Assembly (NCBI GenBank): GCA_002069765.1
Contig: MWBZ01000021.1
Location: 1 to 53,390 of the forward strand
Reading direction: 5' to 3'
Length of the DNA stretch: 53,390 bases
Source: a bacterium ADurb.Bin243
GTDB lineage: Bacteria; Muiribacteriota; UBA9980
Below, piece after piece: positions 35,449 through 42,905 of the stretch (position 1 is its first letter; each line of letters begins with the position of its first letter). Both the position numbers and the translations under genes were made by a program. Below the pieces are notes generated by a model, which did no database searches, was not told where the DNA came from, and saw only the letters and a list, made by a program, of their open reading frames with translations.

Positions 35449-36462
35449 ATGAGCGATAAATCAAGGCTTCTTACGGGGCGGCAGAAGGCCGCGGTACTGG
35501 CGGTATTTTTGGGCCCGGAATATTCCGGCAAGCTCCTGCAGGGGCTGCCCGAAGAACAAATAGACGCCATTACGCTGGAGATATCCAGGCTGCAGAATGT
35601 CGATAAAGAGGTCGTGGACGAAATCGTGCTGGAGTTTTTTGAAATGATAAGGGCCAACCAGTTCGTGGCTACCGGCGGTATAAGGGCGGCCGAAGAAATA
35701 CTCAATGCCGCTCTCGGCGACGCCAGGGCGAAAGAAGCGCTCGCGCGCCTCACTTCTTCGCAGTACGTAAGGCCTTTCAGCACGGCCAGAACGGCGGACC
35801 CGGTGCAGCTGTTCAACCTTATCCAGAACGAGCATCCGCAGACCATCGCCATGATCATGGGATACCTGCAGGCCGACAAGGCGGCTTCGATATTAAAGCT
35901 GCTTTCGCCCGAAATACAGCCCGAGGTAGTAAAAAGAATCGCGCTTATGGAGCGCACTTCGCCTGAAACGGTCCGCGAAGTCGAATCGATATTAGAAAAG
36001 AAACTCTCGCTTGTCATCGACGAGGGAAGCGCGACCGTCGGCGGCATAGACACGGCAGTCGCTATATTGAACTTAGTCGACAGGAGCACCGAAAAACAGA
36101 TCGTCGAAACGCTCGAAACCATGGCCACGGAGCTCGCGGAAGAGATCAAAAAGAAAATGTTCCTCTTCGAAGACGTCATACTCATCGACGACCGCGGCAT
36201 ACAGCGCATCATACGCGAAATCGAAATCAAGGACCTAGCCCTCGCGCTCAAGGGCTCGACCGACGAAGTCAAGGAAAAGTTCATGAAGAATATGTCCAAG
36301 CGCGCGGGACAGATGCTCGCCGAAGATATAGACCTGCTCGGGCCGGTAAGGTTGCGCGACGTCGAAGACGCCCAGCAGAAGATAGTCAACGCCATAAGGC
36401 GCCTCGAAGATTCCGGCGAAATAGTCATAACCCGCGGAGGAGCTGAGGAAACAATTGTGTAG
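35449..36462 (+). CDS. fliG: Flagellar motor switch protein FliG
   Basis: This 337-residue protein has LTGRQKAAVLAVFLGPEYS at the N-terminus (FliF binding), the EHPQTIAMIM motif in the middle domain, and a charged C-terminal torque helix with FLFEDVILIDDRGIQRIIREIEIKDLALALKG and RAGQMLAEDIDLLGPVRLRDVEDAQQKIV. These are canonical. It couples stator ion flow to rotation. Its stop overlaps the fliH start by 8 bp. Confidence 0.98.
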   Translation: MSDKSRLLTGRQKAAVLAVFLGPEYSGKLLQGLPEEQIDAITLEISRLQNVDKEVVDEIVLEFFEMIRANQFVATGGIRAAEEILNAALGDARAKEALARLTSSQYVRPFSTARTADPVQLFNLIQNEHPQTIAMIMGYLQADKAASILKLLSPEIQPEVVKRIALMERTSPETVREVESILEKKLSLVIDEGSATVGGIDTAVAILNLVDRSTEKQIVETLETMATELAEEIKKKMFLFEDVILIDDRGIQRIIREIEIKDLALALKGSTDEVKEKFMKNMSKRAGQMLAEDIDLLGPVRLRDVEDAQQKIVNAIRRLEDSGEIVITRGGAEETIV

Positions 36463-37252
36463 TATCGTCAAAAACTTTAATTTTGATGACCGGCCGATAA
36501 TTATCGATTCCTCGAAATCGCTCGAAAAGATCGAAACTTCGAACGTGCTCGTCAAGCTCCAGCAGGACATAGACCGCCTTAACGAAGAAATAAAAAATCT
36601 GAACCTGCAGGCGGAAAACATAATAAAAAACGCCAAGGTGCATGAAGCCAATATCCGCCACAGCGTGGAGCAATACAAGAAAAACGAGCTCGAAAAAACT
36701 CATAAGATATGCGAAGAGATAAAAGAAGACACGCGCCGCGAAGCATTCGACAAAGGCTACGCCGAAGGCCGCGCTGAGGCCGCCGAGCGCGCGAAATCCA
36801 TACTGGAAGGCATCGAGCAGGTTCTCAAGGAAGCGCTGAAGGAAAAAGACGAAATTATCAAAAAAGCCGAGCAGCAGATAGTCGAACTTGCCATGGCGAT
36901 TTCCAAAAAAATAACCAAGTGCGAAGTGCTTCTCAACCGCGACGTTATATATTATTCGGTGAACGAAGCCATATCTAAAATAGTGGACAGGGACACGCTT
37001 AACATTTACATGAATTTGAAAGACATCGCCGCTTTCACCCAAAAAAAAGAAGACATCTTAAAATCGCTCCCGGTGGATTCTAAAGTTAAAATAATCGAAG
37101 ACAACAACATATTGCCGGGCGGGTGCATTATATCCACAAATATGGGCAATATCGACGCCACCATATCCAGCCAGATGCTCGAAGTCGAAAAGATGCTTGA
37201 AGAAGCTCTCCGGCAGGAAGAAGAAGAACAGGAAGCGACGAAACGCGCATAA
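36455..37252 (+). CDS. fliH: Flagellar assembly protein FliH
   Basis: This 265-residue, highly charged coiled-coil protein has the FliH/V-ATPase E-subunit pattern: the AFDKGYAEGRAEAAERAKSIL stretch with spaced glycines, then EIIKKAEQQIVELAMAISKKI, and a C-terminal VKIIEDNNILPGGCIISTNMGNIDATISSQM. It starts at TTG 36455 with GAGG 7 bp upstream, inside the end of fliG, implying coupled translation. It regulates the export ATPase FliI encoded next. Confidence 0.92.
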   Translation: MCSIVKNFNFDDRPIIIDSSKSLEKIETSNVLVKLQQDIDRLNEEIKNLNLQAENIIKNAKVHEANIRHSVEQYKKNELEKTHKICEEIKEDTRREAFDKGYAEGRAEAAERAKSILEGIEQVLKEALKEKDEIIKKAEQQIVELAMAISKKITKCEVLLNRDVIYYSVNEAISKIVDRDTLNIYMNLKDIAAFTQKKEDILKSLPVDSKVKIIEDNNILPGGCIISTNMGNIDATISSQMLEVEKMLEEALRQEEEEQEATKRA

Positions 37253-37336
37253 AACAAGGCATGGCGTTGCCGAAGAGGCTTTTTAAACGCTTTATGAATT
37301 TTATCGCCGCGTTTTGCGAAAAGACATTGAAAGCTT

Positions 37337-38662
37337 ATGGAATTTAATTTCAATAAATATTATCAGATACTCGAAAAGATAGACCCTATCAAATTAAACG
37401 GGCGCGTCACGCAGCTCGTTGGGCTCATCATAGAGTCTCTCGGCCCTAACGTTTGCCTGGGCGAGATATGCATGATAAAACCGCGCGGTCACAACTTGCC
37501 TCCTATAGCCGCCGAAGTGGTCGGTTTCAAGGAGAGCAAGGTCCAGCTTATGCCGCTGTCCGAGCCTACCGGAATCGCGCCCGGCTCAGAAGTGGTCGCC
37601 ACCGGCGCGCCGCTCAAAGTCGGCGTGGACAGGCGCCTGCTGGGCAGGATAATCGACGGCCTCGGCCGCCCTCTGGACAATCATCCGCCGATAAACAATC
37701 CGGAAAATTTTTATTCAACTTTCAATCAGCCGCCGAATCCTCTTGCGAGGCCGAGAATTTCAAAGCCGCTCGTAACGGGCGTCAAGTGCATCGACGGCCT
37801 TATAACCATAGGCAAAGGCCAGCGCGTCGGCATATTCGCCGGCTCCGGCGTAGGAAAATCCACGCTGCTGGGCATGATAGCGCGCAACACCAGCGCGGGT
37901 ATCAACGTTATAGCGCTTATAGGCGAACGAGGCCGCGAAGTCAAGGAATTCATCGAGCGCGACCTCGGCGAAGAAGGACTTAAAAGATCGGTGGTAGTAG
38001 TGGCCACCAGCGACCAGTCTTCGCTGGTCAGGCTCAAAGGCGCCCTGGTCGCCACCACCATAGCCGAATATTTCCGCGACCTGGGCATGGACGTCATACT
38101 GATGATGGATTCCGTTACGCGTTTCGCAAGGGCGCAGCGAGAAATCGGCCTGGCCGTGGGCGAACCTCCTGCCCAGAGAGGCTATACCCCGTCTGTTTTC
38201 GCGATACTCCCAAAACTTCTCGAGCGCGCCGGCACTTCGAAAAAAGGCAGCATAACCGGATTATACACGGTGCTCGTGGACGGCGACGATTTCGACGAGC
38301 CTATTTCGGACACCGTGAGAGGTATTCTCGACGGCCACGTTATGCTCACAAGAAAACTAGCCGCCCAGAACCATTATCCCGCTATTTCAGTGCTGGATTC
38401 CATTTCGAGGCTCATGACCGAAATCACCGACAAGCGCCACCAGAAATTCGCCAATATTTTTAAAAGCAATCTCGCGGTTTATAACGACGCGCAGGAGCTA
38501 ATAAATATAGGTGCTTACGTTGACGGATCCAACCCGCAGATAGATAAGGCGAAGGCGCTGTACCCGGATATGTGCGATTACTTGAAACAGTCCGTAAACG
38601 ACCGCTTTACTTTCGAAGATACAGTGGAAGAGCTTTACGAAATACTCAAAGATTACAAATAA
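37337..38662 (+). CDS. fliI: Flagellum-specific export ATPase FliI
   Basis: This 441-residue ATPase has Walker A GIFAGSGVGKSTLL, ALIGERGREVKEFIERDLGEEG, Walker B VILMMDSVTRFARAQREIGLAVGEPP, and GSITGLYTVLVDGDDFDEPISDTVRGILDGH. The VGEPP and DEPI motifs are characteristic of type III export ATPases rather than F1 subunits. It energises flagellar protein export. It is separated from fliH by 84 bp without evident regulatory signals. Confidence 0.98.
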   Translation: MEFNFNKYYQILEKIDPIKLNGRVTQLVGLIIESLGPNVCLGEICMIKPRGHNLPPIAAEVVGFKESKVQLMPLSEPTGIAPGSEVVATGAPLKVGVDRRLLGRIIDGLGRPLDNHPPINNPENFYSTFNQPPNPLARPRISKPLVTGVKCIDGLITIGKGQRVGIFAGSGVGKSTLLGMIARNTSAGINVIALIGERGREVKEFIERDLGEEGLKRSVVVVATSDQSSLVRLKGALVATTIAEYFRDLGMDVILMMDSVTRFARAQREIGLAVGEPPAQRGYTPSVFAILPKLLERAGTSKKGSITGLYTVLVDGDDFDEPISDTVRGILDGHVMLTRKLAAQNHYPAISVLDSISRLMTEITDKRHQKFANIFKSNLAVYNDAQELINIGAYVDGSNPQIDKAKALYPDMCDYLKQSVNDRFTFEDTVEELYEILKDYK

Positions 38663-38716
38663 CCGGCCCTTGCGGCGCGGCCCGTCGTCCCGCACTGGTG
38701 ATAAGTAAAGGCATGC

Positions 38717-39160
38717 ATGAAGAAATTTTCATTTAAACTGGATTCGCTTTTAAATGTAAGAAAAAAGCGCGAGGAACTCGTAATTCAGGAACTGGCCGAA
38801 GCGCAGATGACCGAGAATCGAATAAACGGTCAAATAAACGATACGCGCAACACGATCGCTTTGATGATAGAGGAATCCAAAAGCTATTTGAAGTCGAGCA
38901 TAAACGTCGAGTCGCTTCTGCTTTCAAGAAATTATATAGAATTTTTGAAACGAAAGCTTTCCGAACTCGAAGCCGAACTCGAAAAGGCGAAACAAAAAAC
39001 TCTTAAAATCAAAGAAAAACTCGCGGAGGCGGTCAAGGAACGCAAGATTATCGAAACTCTCAAGGAAAAGCAGTTCGCGCAGTACAAAAAAGAATATAAC
39101 AAGCAGGACAACGCTCAGATGGACGAAATCTCCAACAACAAGCAACCCGATAAAGACTGA
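38717..39160 (+). CDS. fliJ: Flagellar export chaperone FliJ
   Basis: This 147-residue, almost wholly coiled-coil protein starts KKFSFKLDSLLNVRKKREELVIQELAEAQ, the conserved FliJ N-terminus, and is rich in Lys and Glu. Position directly after fliI agrees. It escorts substrates and activates the export gate. Confidence 0.92.
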   Translation: MKKFSFKLDSLLNVRKKREELVIQELAEAQMTENRINGQINDTRNTIALMIEESKSYLKSSINVESLLLSRNYIEFLKRKLSELEAELEKAKQKTLKIKEKLAEAVKERKIIETLKEKQFAQYKKEYNKQDNAQMDEISNNKQPDKD

Positions 39161-39195
39161 AAAACATAAAAACTAAAAAAAGGAAAGTAAAAAAT

Positions 39196-40038
39196 ATGGC
39201 TACAGATAAAAAACAGGAAGCCGCCGCGAAAGAGCAGGCCAAGCAGCAGGAAACTAAAAAGACTCCGGCGGCGAAAAAACCTCCGCAGAGCGGATTTATA
39301 AGCGCGGTTATAACCTGGCTTTTGATAATGTTTTTGAGCGTTATTTTCATGTCTCTTATGGCGGTTATAGCGGTTTTATTCGACTTTCTCGGCATAATTA
39401 AAATACGCGACTTTCTGCCGCAGACGGTTCTGGAAAACCCTTACGTAAAAGATTATATAAGGGAATCCACCATAATAAAATCTTCCGAGGAGAGCAAAAT
39501 AAAAGCGCTTATTTATGAGCAGGAGAGCTCCTACAAAGACATGGCCGAAAAGCTCAAACACAAGGAAGTACTCATCGAAGAGCAGAGCGTAAAGCTGGCC
39601 CTGTGGGAAAAAGAGTTGCGCGAGAGGGAGCTCGAAGTAATTACTAAAGAAAAAGAACTTTTAAAAGGCATAAAGAATTTCGAAGAGGCTAAAAAGCAGA
39701 AAATCGTTTCCGATCAGACGATGGAACAATTCTCGAAAATGTATGAACGCATGGACCCGCAGCTTGCCGCCGACGCTCTCGGGCCGCTTGAAGACAGCCT
39801 TCTGCTCGAAATACTTTCGCGCATGAAAGAGAAAAAAAGCGCTCTGATAATGGAAAAGCTTCCGCCTGAAAAAGTTTCTAAAATTACGGCGCTTATAAAG
39901 CAGCTCGCTAAGGTCGAACCGCCTGTTAAGGCTTCAGACGCTCCGCAAACTCCGCCTGAAGAAACCGGAGGCGTCGCGAATAAGGCCGAAACTCCGGCGG
40001 CGCCGGCCGGCTCCACCAATGAAACCGGCGTACAGTAA
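39196..40038 (+). CDS. YlxF/MotE-like flagellar membrane protein with MgtE-N-like domain
   Basis: This 280-residue protein has a Lys/Gln/Ala-rich N-terminus, one membrane helix (about 34-60), a long coiled coil (about 90-175), and a folded domain YERMDPQLAADALGPLEDSLLLEILSRMKEKKSALIMEKLPPEKVSKIT like the MgtE N-terminal domain. A Pro/Ala-rich tail ends the protein. This is the architecture of YlxF in Bacillus and MotE in rhizobia, which acts as a chaperone for MotC there. It is last in the flagellar run; fliK, usually next, is not here. Confidence 0.85.
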   Translation: MATDKKQEAAAKEQAKQQETKKTPAAKKPPQSGFISAVITWLLIMFLSVIFMSLMAVIAVLFDFLGIIKIRDFLPQTVLENPYVKDYIRESTIIKSSEESKIKALIYEQESSYKDMAEKLKHKEVLIEEQSVKLALWEKELRERELEVITKEKELLKGIKNFEEAKKQKIVSDQTMEQFSKMYERMDPQLAADALGPLEDSLLLEILSRMKEKKSALIMEKLPPEKVSKITALIKQLAKVEPPVKASDAPQTPPEETGGVANKAETPAAPAGSTNETGVQ

Positions 40039-40113
40039 AAAAATGCTATTTATCACTTTTAAAGCGTATTTCAGGCAGTTTATAAATAAAAAATAAAAAA
40101 GTTATCGCGCCTC

Positions 40114-40142
40114 TTGATTTAAGGCGTTCTTTGTTGTATAAT
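40114..40142 (+). promoter_or_regulatory. Sigma70 promoter for the secreted protein at 40181
   Basis: TTGATT (40114-40119), a 17-bp spacer and TATAAT (40137-40142), then GGGGG at 40165-40169 ahead of the ATG. This separates the gene from the flagellar operon. Confidence 0.8.
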
Positions 40143-40180
40143 TATGAAAAGCTAAAAAAATATAGGGGGTTTATAATTTT

Positions 40181-41002
40181 ATGAGAAAAACCAGAGTATT
40201 GTTTTTAAGCATTCTTGTTTTAGTGTTTTTAGCGGCTGTCAATCCGGTTTTCGCGGCAGGCAAAGACGACTCTTCTTTCAGCAAATCAAGCAAACTGATG
40301 AACGTGAAATCCGACGATAACTCGGAAGCTCCGGCTCCCGCTCCCGGCGATCCGGGCACGCCTTCGGCTCCTTCGGTTCCCTCGCCAGATAACGGCGACG
40401 CTCCTATTCCCGACAACATAAAACTTTATTATTGCGTCGTTCCTAAAGACCAGGTTACCAACCTCGAAGCTCTCTGCAACAAATACAACGCTCCTATTTT
40501 AGTTTACCGTGCGTTCAACCAGCTCGTAGTTTTAAAAAGACTCGGCGTTGTCGTTACGGTTAACCCTAAAGACAAATACTTTATATCCAAACTCCGCAAA
40601 TTCTATAACGCTAAACCTTTAAAAGACGTATCTCTCAGAGTAGCTATACATGTCAGCTCCGTAGCTTACGGCGTGAACATGAAAAAAGAAGATTTCGTTA
40701 CCGGCGATTTCGGCGGATGCGATGAAATCCTTTCTAAAATGATAAAAAACCCGTTCGGCCACGGCTGCACGATGTTTAAGACAATTGCTAAAGCGTTCCC
40801 CGGCCTTCTCGATAAAGTTACTGTAAAAGAAAAAGAATATCTCGGTCTCGGCAAAAAACGTAAAATGCTCCTTAATCCTGTAGTTACAATAGAAATGCTC
40901 GCGCTGAATATGAACGGCAAAGGCAAAAACGTCACTTTGTATCACAACAAATACTACTATGAAACTATTAAACATGCCGCTAACTACAACTGGAACAAGT
41001 AA
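40181..41002 (+). CDS. Secreted protein of unknown function with proline-rich linker
   Basis: I do not recognise this protein. It has 273 residues: a signal peptide (about 5-26, ending VFAAG), a Ser/Lys/Asp-rich segment, a low-complexity Pro/Ala/Gly/Asp linker (about 48-75), and a basic folded domain (about 80-273) starting IKLYYCVVPKDQVTNLEALCNKYNAPILVYRAFNQLVVLKRLG. Several cysteines (YYC, LCN, GGCDE, HGCTM) could pair after export. Strong promoter, own terminator and a codon use rich in GCT, AAA and CTC point to an abundant extracytoplasmic product. Confidence 0.85.
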   Translation: MRKTRVLFLSILVLVFLAAVNPVFAAGKDDSSFSKSSKLMNVKSDDNSEAPAPAPGDPGTPSAPSVPSPDNGDAPIPDNIKLYYCVVPKDQVTNLEALCNKYNAPILVYRAFNQLVVLKRLGVVVTVNPKDKYFISKLRKFYNAKPLKDVSLRVAIHVSSVAYGVNMKKEDFVTGDFGGCDEILSKMIKNPFGHGCTMFKTIAKAFPGLLDKVTVKEKEYLGLGKKRKMLLNPVVTIEMLALNMNGKGKNVTLYHNKYYYETIKHAANYNWNK

Positions 41003-41040
41003 TAATCAGGTTTCAATCTCATAGTAAATAAATATCCATA

Positions 41041-41072
41041 AAAAGAGGCCGTTTAAACGGCCTCTTTTTTTT
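41041..41072 (+). terminator. Intrinsic terminator
   Basis: A perfect palindrome AAAAGAGGCCG-TTTAAA-CGGCCTCTTTT continues into T8. It ends the 40181-41002 transcript. Confidence 0.93.
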
Positions 41073-41110
41073 ATAAGAGATGCGATTTTTAATAAATTAT
41101 CAAATAATTA

Positions 41111-41139
41111 TTTAAAACGGCTTTATAATATGCTATAAT
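41111..41139 (+). promoter_or_regulatory. Extended -10 promoter for the gene at 41202
   Basis: TTTAAA (41111-41116), a 17-bp spacer ending TGC, and TATAAT (41134-41139). GGAGG lies shortly before the ATG at 41202. Confidence 0.65.
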
Positions 41140-41201
41140 ATGAATGTAGATTTCATGTCCGTTTTTTGCGGCGATTATTTTAAAATATTTGGAGGAAATA
41201 T

Positions 41202-41939
41202 ATGAAACGTTTAAGTTCTTATGCAATAGCCTTATTTCCATTGCTTATATGCGTCCTTTGCTTTTCGGCGGTTTTCGCCGGCGCGGACTCCGATTTAAAA
41301 TTCGCCGCCGTCAAAAAGGCTGCCGTGAATTCTCTTACCGCTACTGAATTTACCGCTGAGGGCAAAGAAGGCACTTTTAAAGTTTACGCGATGTCCGTTT
41401 CCACTATTAAAGCCGAATGTCAACCTATCGCAGGGCTCAAGCTCAGCGCGATCGTCGCCGGCAGCAAAGTCAGCGTTATAAAAGAAATCGCCGGAATCGT
41501 CAGCGTTTCCGAAATGCCGGCCGATGAAGTTAAAAGGCATATCAAGCTTATCGATCCTTCTTTTATCGATGAATTAAAAGAGGCGGGCGCAGAAATAACC
41601 GAAGTTAAAGGCGAAACCGGAACAGTTTATACGATTACGGACAATAAAAAAATAAATAATTTTTTAAAATATGAAATAACCGTCGATTCAAAAACGGAAA
41701 CATTTTCTTCGTTAAAACTCTTTGACGCACAATCGGCTCTTGTTTCCGAAACTAAATGCAGCGGCTATGTTTTAAATAAAAAATACGAAGCCTCGTTTTT
41801 TTTAGTTCCGAAAGATGCTCAAAAACAGGATTTTAATGAAATGGCGCCAGAAGTGACTGAAAAATTAGGAAAAACCGGAGACCTGGTTCTGGAAAAAACT
41901 ATCGTAGATACGCAGGAAGTAAAATCCGAAGTGAAATAG
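41202..41939 (+). CDS. Secreted protein of unknown function
   Basis: This 245-residue protein has a signal peptide (about 5-28, LLICVLCFSAVFAGA) and a soluble remainder. The sequence alternates beta-like strands (TFKVYAMSVSTIKAECQ, TVYTITDNKKINNFLKYEITVDSKTETFSSLKLFD) in the manner of outer-membrane lipoprotein carrier or sorting proteins such as LolA/LolB. No signature motif allows a firm call, and no lipobox is present. GGAGG lies 7-8 bp upstream of the ATG. The HD-domain gene follows at 27 bp, probably in the same transcript. Confidence 0.82.
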   Translation: MKRLSSYAIALFPLLICVLCFSAVFAGADSDLKFAAVKKAAVNSLTATEFTAEGKEGTFKVYAMSVSTIKAECQPIAGLKLSAIVAGSKVSVIKEIAGIVSVSEMPADEVKRHIKLIDPSFIDELKEAGAEITEVKGETGTVYTITDNKKINNFLKYEITVDSKTETFSSLKLFDAQSALVSETKCSGYVLNKKYEASFFLVPKDAQKQDFNEMAPEVTEKLGKTGDLVLEKTIVDTQEVKSEVK

Positions 41940-41966
41940 ATTTTCAAAATTAAAAAGAGAGGTAAA

Positions 41967-42551
41967 ATGCCGTTATATAATTACGACCAATACATAAAAA
42001 AATTTGAGAGCTTATCTTCCCTGGTAAAAAAAAGGAAAAAACAATTTGATGGTTTCGTGAAGTTCTTAAAATCAAAAACGGAGTATTTCATCGCACCCGC
42101 TTCGACTATTTACCATTTGAATATCGAGCACGGCCTTTTATATCACTCCGTCGGGGTTACCGAAACGCTTCTTAAAATAAAAAATGCGCTGGCGCCTGAA
42201 CTCGAAGACGAATCCTGCGTCATATGCGGACTGTTTCACGATGCGGGCAAAGCGGGGCTGCCAGGCGCGCCGCTTTACATTAAAACTAAAAAGGCTTATG
42301 AAATAAATAAAAATCTTGTTGAAATGCAGGTAGCTATTCGTTCGCTCTTTCTGGTTTCAAAATATATAGACCTTTCGGCTGACGAGGCTCAAGCCATTAC
42401 TTATCATGACGGCCAGTATATCCCGCAGGGAAAAGATGTGGCTCACCGCGAAACTCCATTACTCACCATTCTTCATTTTGCCGATTTTTATACGGCCCAT
42501 ATTATTGAACAGGATATGCCCGTTATTCATCATCCGCCATTTAATTTTTAA
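41967..42551 (+). CDS. HD-domain phosphohydrolase
   Basis: This 194-residue protein shows the HD metal-site pattern in order: YHSVGV (first His), GLFHDAGK (His-Asp), AITYHDGQY and HFADFYTAH (late Asp). GAGAGG precedes the ATG. HD proteins hydrolyse nucleotides or cyclic nucleotides, but the HD-GYP signature is absent and the substrate cannot be named. It follows a secreted protein in a likely two-gene operon. No intrinsic terminator lies right behind it; the next one is at 42835. Confidence 0.85.
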   Translation: MPLYNYDQYIKKFESLSSLVKKRKKQFDGFVKFLKSKTEYFIAPASTIYHLNIEHGLLYHSVGVTETLLKIKNALAPELEDESCVICGLFHDAGKAGLPGAPLYIKTKKAYEINKNLVEMQVAIRSLFLVSKYIDLSADEAQAITYHDGQYIPQGKDVAHRETPLLTILHFADFYTAHIIEQDMPVIHHPPFNF

Positions 42552-42578
42552 AATTTGAGTGTCATCTATTCAAAAATT

Positions 42579-42629
42579 AATCACGAAGTCATCATTGTGC
42601 GTAAAAAATACACACAAGGCTTCGTGATT
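42579..42629. promoter_or_regulatory. Nested inverted repeat, candidate enhancer (UAS) for the sigma54 promoter
   Basis: The outer arms AATCACGAAG (42579-42588) and CTTCGTGATT (42620-42629) are perfectly complementary. The inner arms TTGTGCGTA (42595-42603) and TACACACAA (42609-42617) match at 8 of 9 around AAAAA. The centre lies about 113 bp upstream of the predicted sigma54 start, the usual position for NtrC-family binding sites. No T-tract follows on the plus strand, so it is a poor terminator. It could alternatively be an RNA hairpin at the 3' end of the HD-gene mRNA. Confidence 0.6.
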
Positions 42630-42692
42630 TGACTGAATAATTAACAAAAATAGTTACAATTTTAAAAAAATGATAAAATTAAAAGAAAATAG

Positions 42693-42709
42693 TTGGCACG
42701 CTATTTGCT
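42693..42709 (+). promoter_or_regulatory. Sigma54 (-24/-12) promoter
   Basis: TTGGCACG-CTAT-TTGCT matches the consensus TGGCAC-N5-TTGCW without a mismatch: TGGCAC at 42694-42699, five bases, TTGC at 42705-42708. The invariant GG and GC are at the correct spacing. Start of transcription is expected near 42720. No start codon with a ribosome site lies downstream, so it does not serve a plus-strand protein gene in the next 180 bp. Confidence 0.85.
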
Positions 42710-42719
42710 AATCTAATTG

Positions 42720-42863
42720 TGTATTTAAAAATGTTGTTTATAAGTTATCAATAGAGTTTCTCTAAGGCAAGTATTTGCCTAACTTCATACCTACCCCTAA
42801 TTTTGCCGGAATTATTTTTAGAATAACAGGCATGCCTCATTCATATGAATGAGGTTTTTTTTT
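42720..42863 (+). ncRNA. Predicted sigma54-dependent small RNA
   Basis: The roughly 145-nt stretch between the -24/-12 promoter and an intrinsic terminator has no credible open frame (an ATG at 42732 gives 7 codons without a ribosome site). Three hairpins can be drawn: AGGCAA/TTGCCT (42765-42770 with 42775-42780), TGCC...TTATT/AATAA...GGCA (42804-42832), and the terminator stem at 42835-42854. Between the first two lies an unpaired C-rich segment ACCTACCCCT (about 42789-42798), the kind of seed that pairs with Shine-Dalgarno regions. The ends are predicted only. Confidence 0.65.
42835..42863 (+). terminator. Intrinsic terminator of the predicted small RNA
   Basis: CCTCATTC-ATAT-GAATGAGG (42835-42854) is followed by T9. 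It faces the 3' end of the minus-strand regulator gene 43 bp away. Confidence 0.92.
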
Positions 42864-42905
42864 ATTATAAAAAGTTAAAAAAATGCGCTGATGAATCTTG
42901 CGGAA

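Noticed and set aside
42579-42629. Intrinsic terminator for the HD-domain gene
   Set aside because: The hairpin is strong but no T-tract follows; position relative to the -24/-12 box fits an enhancer better. Kept open in the feature entry.
42732-42755. Small peptide frame (7 codons) in the predicted small RNA
   Set aside because: No ribosome site in front and too short to support as coding.
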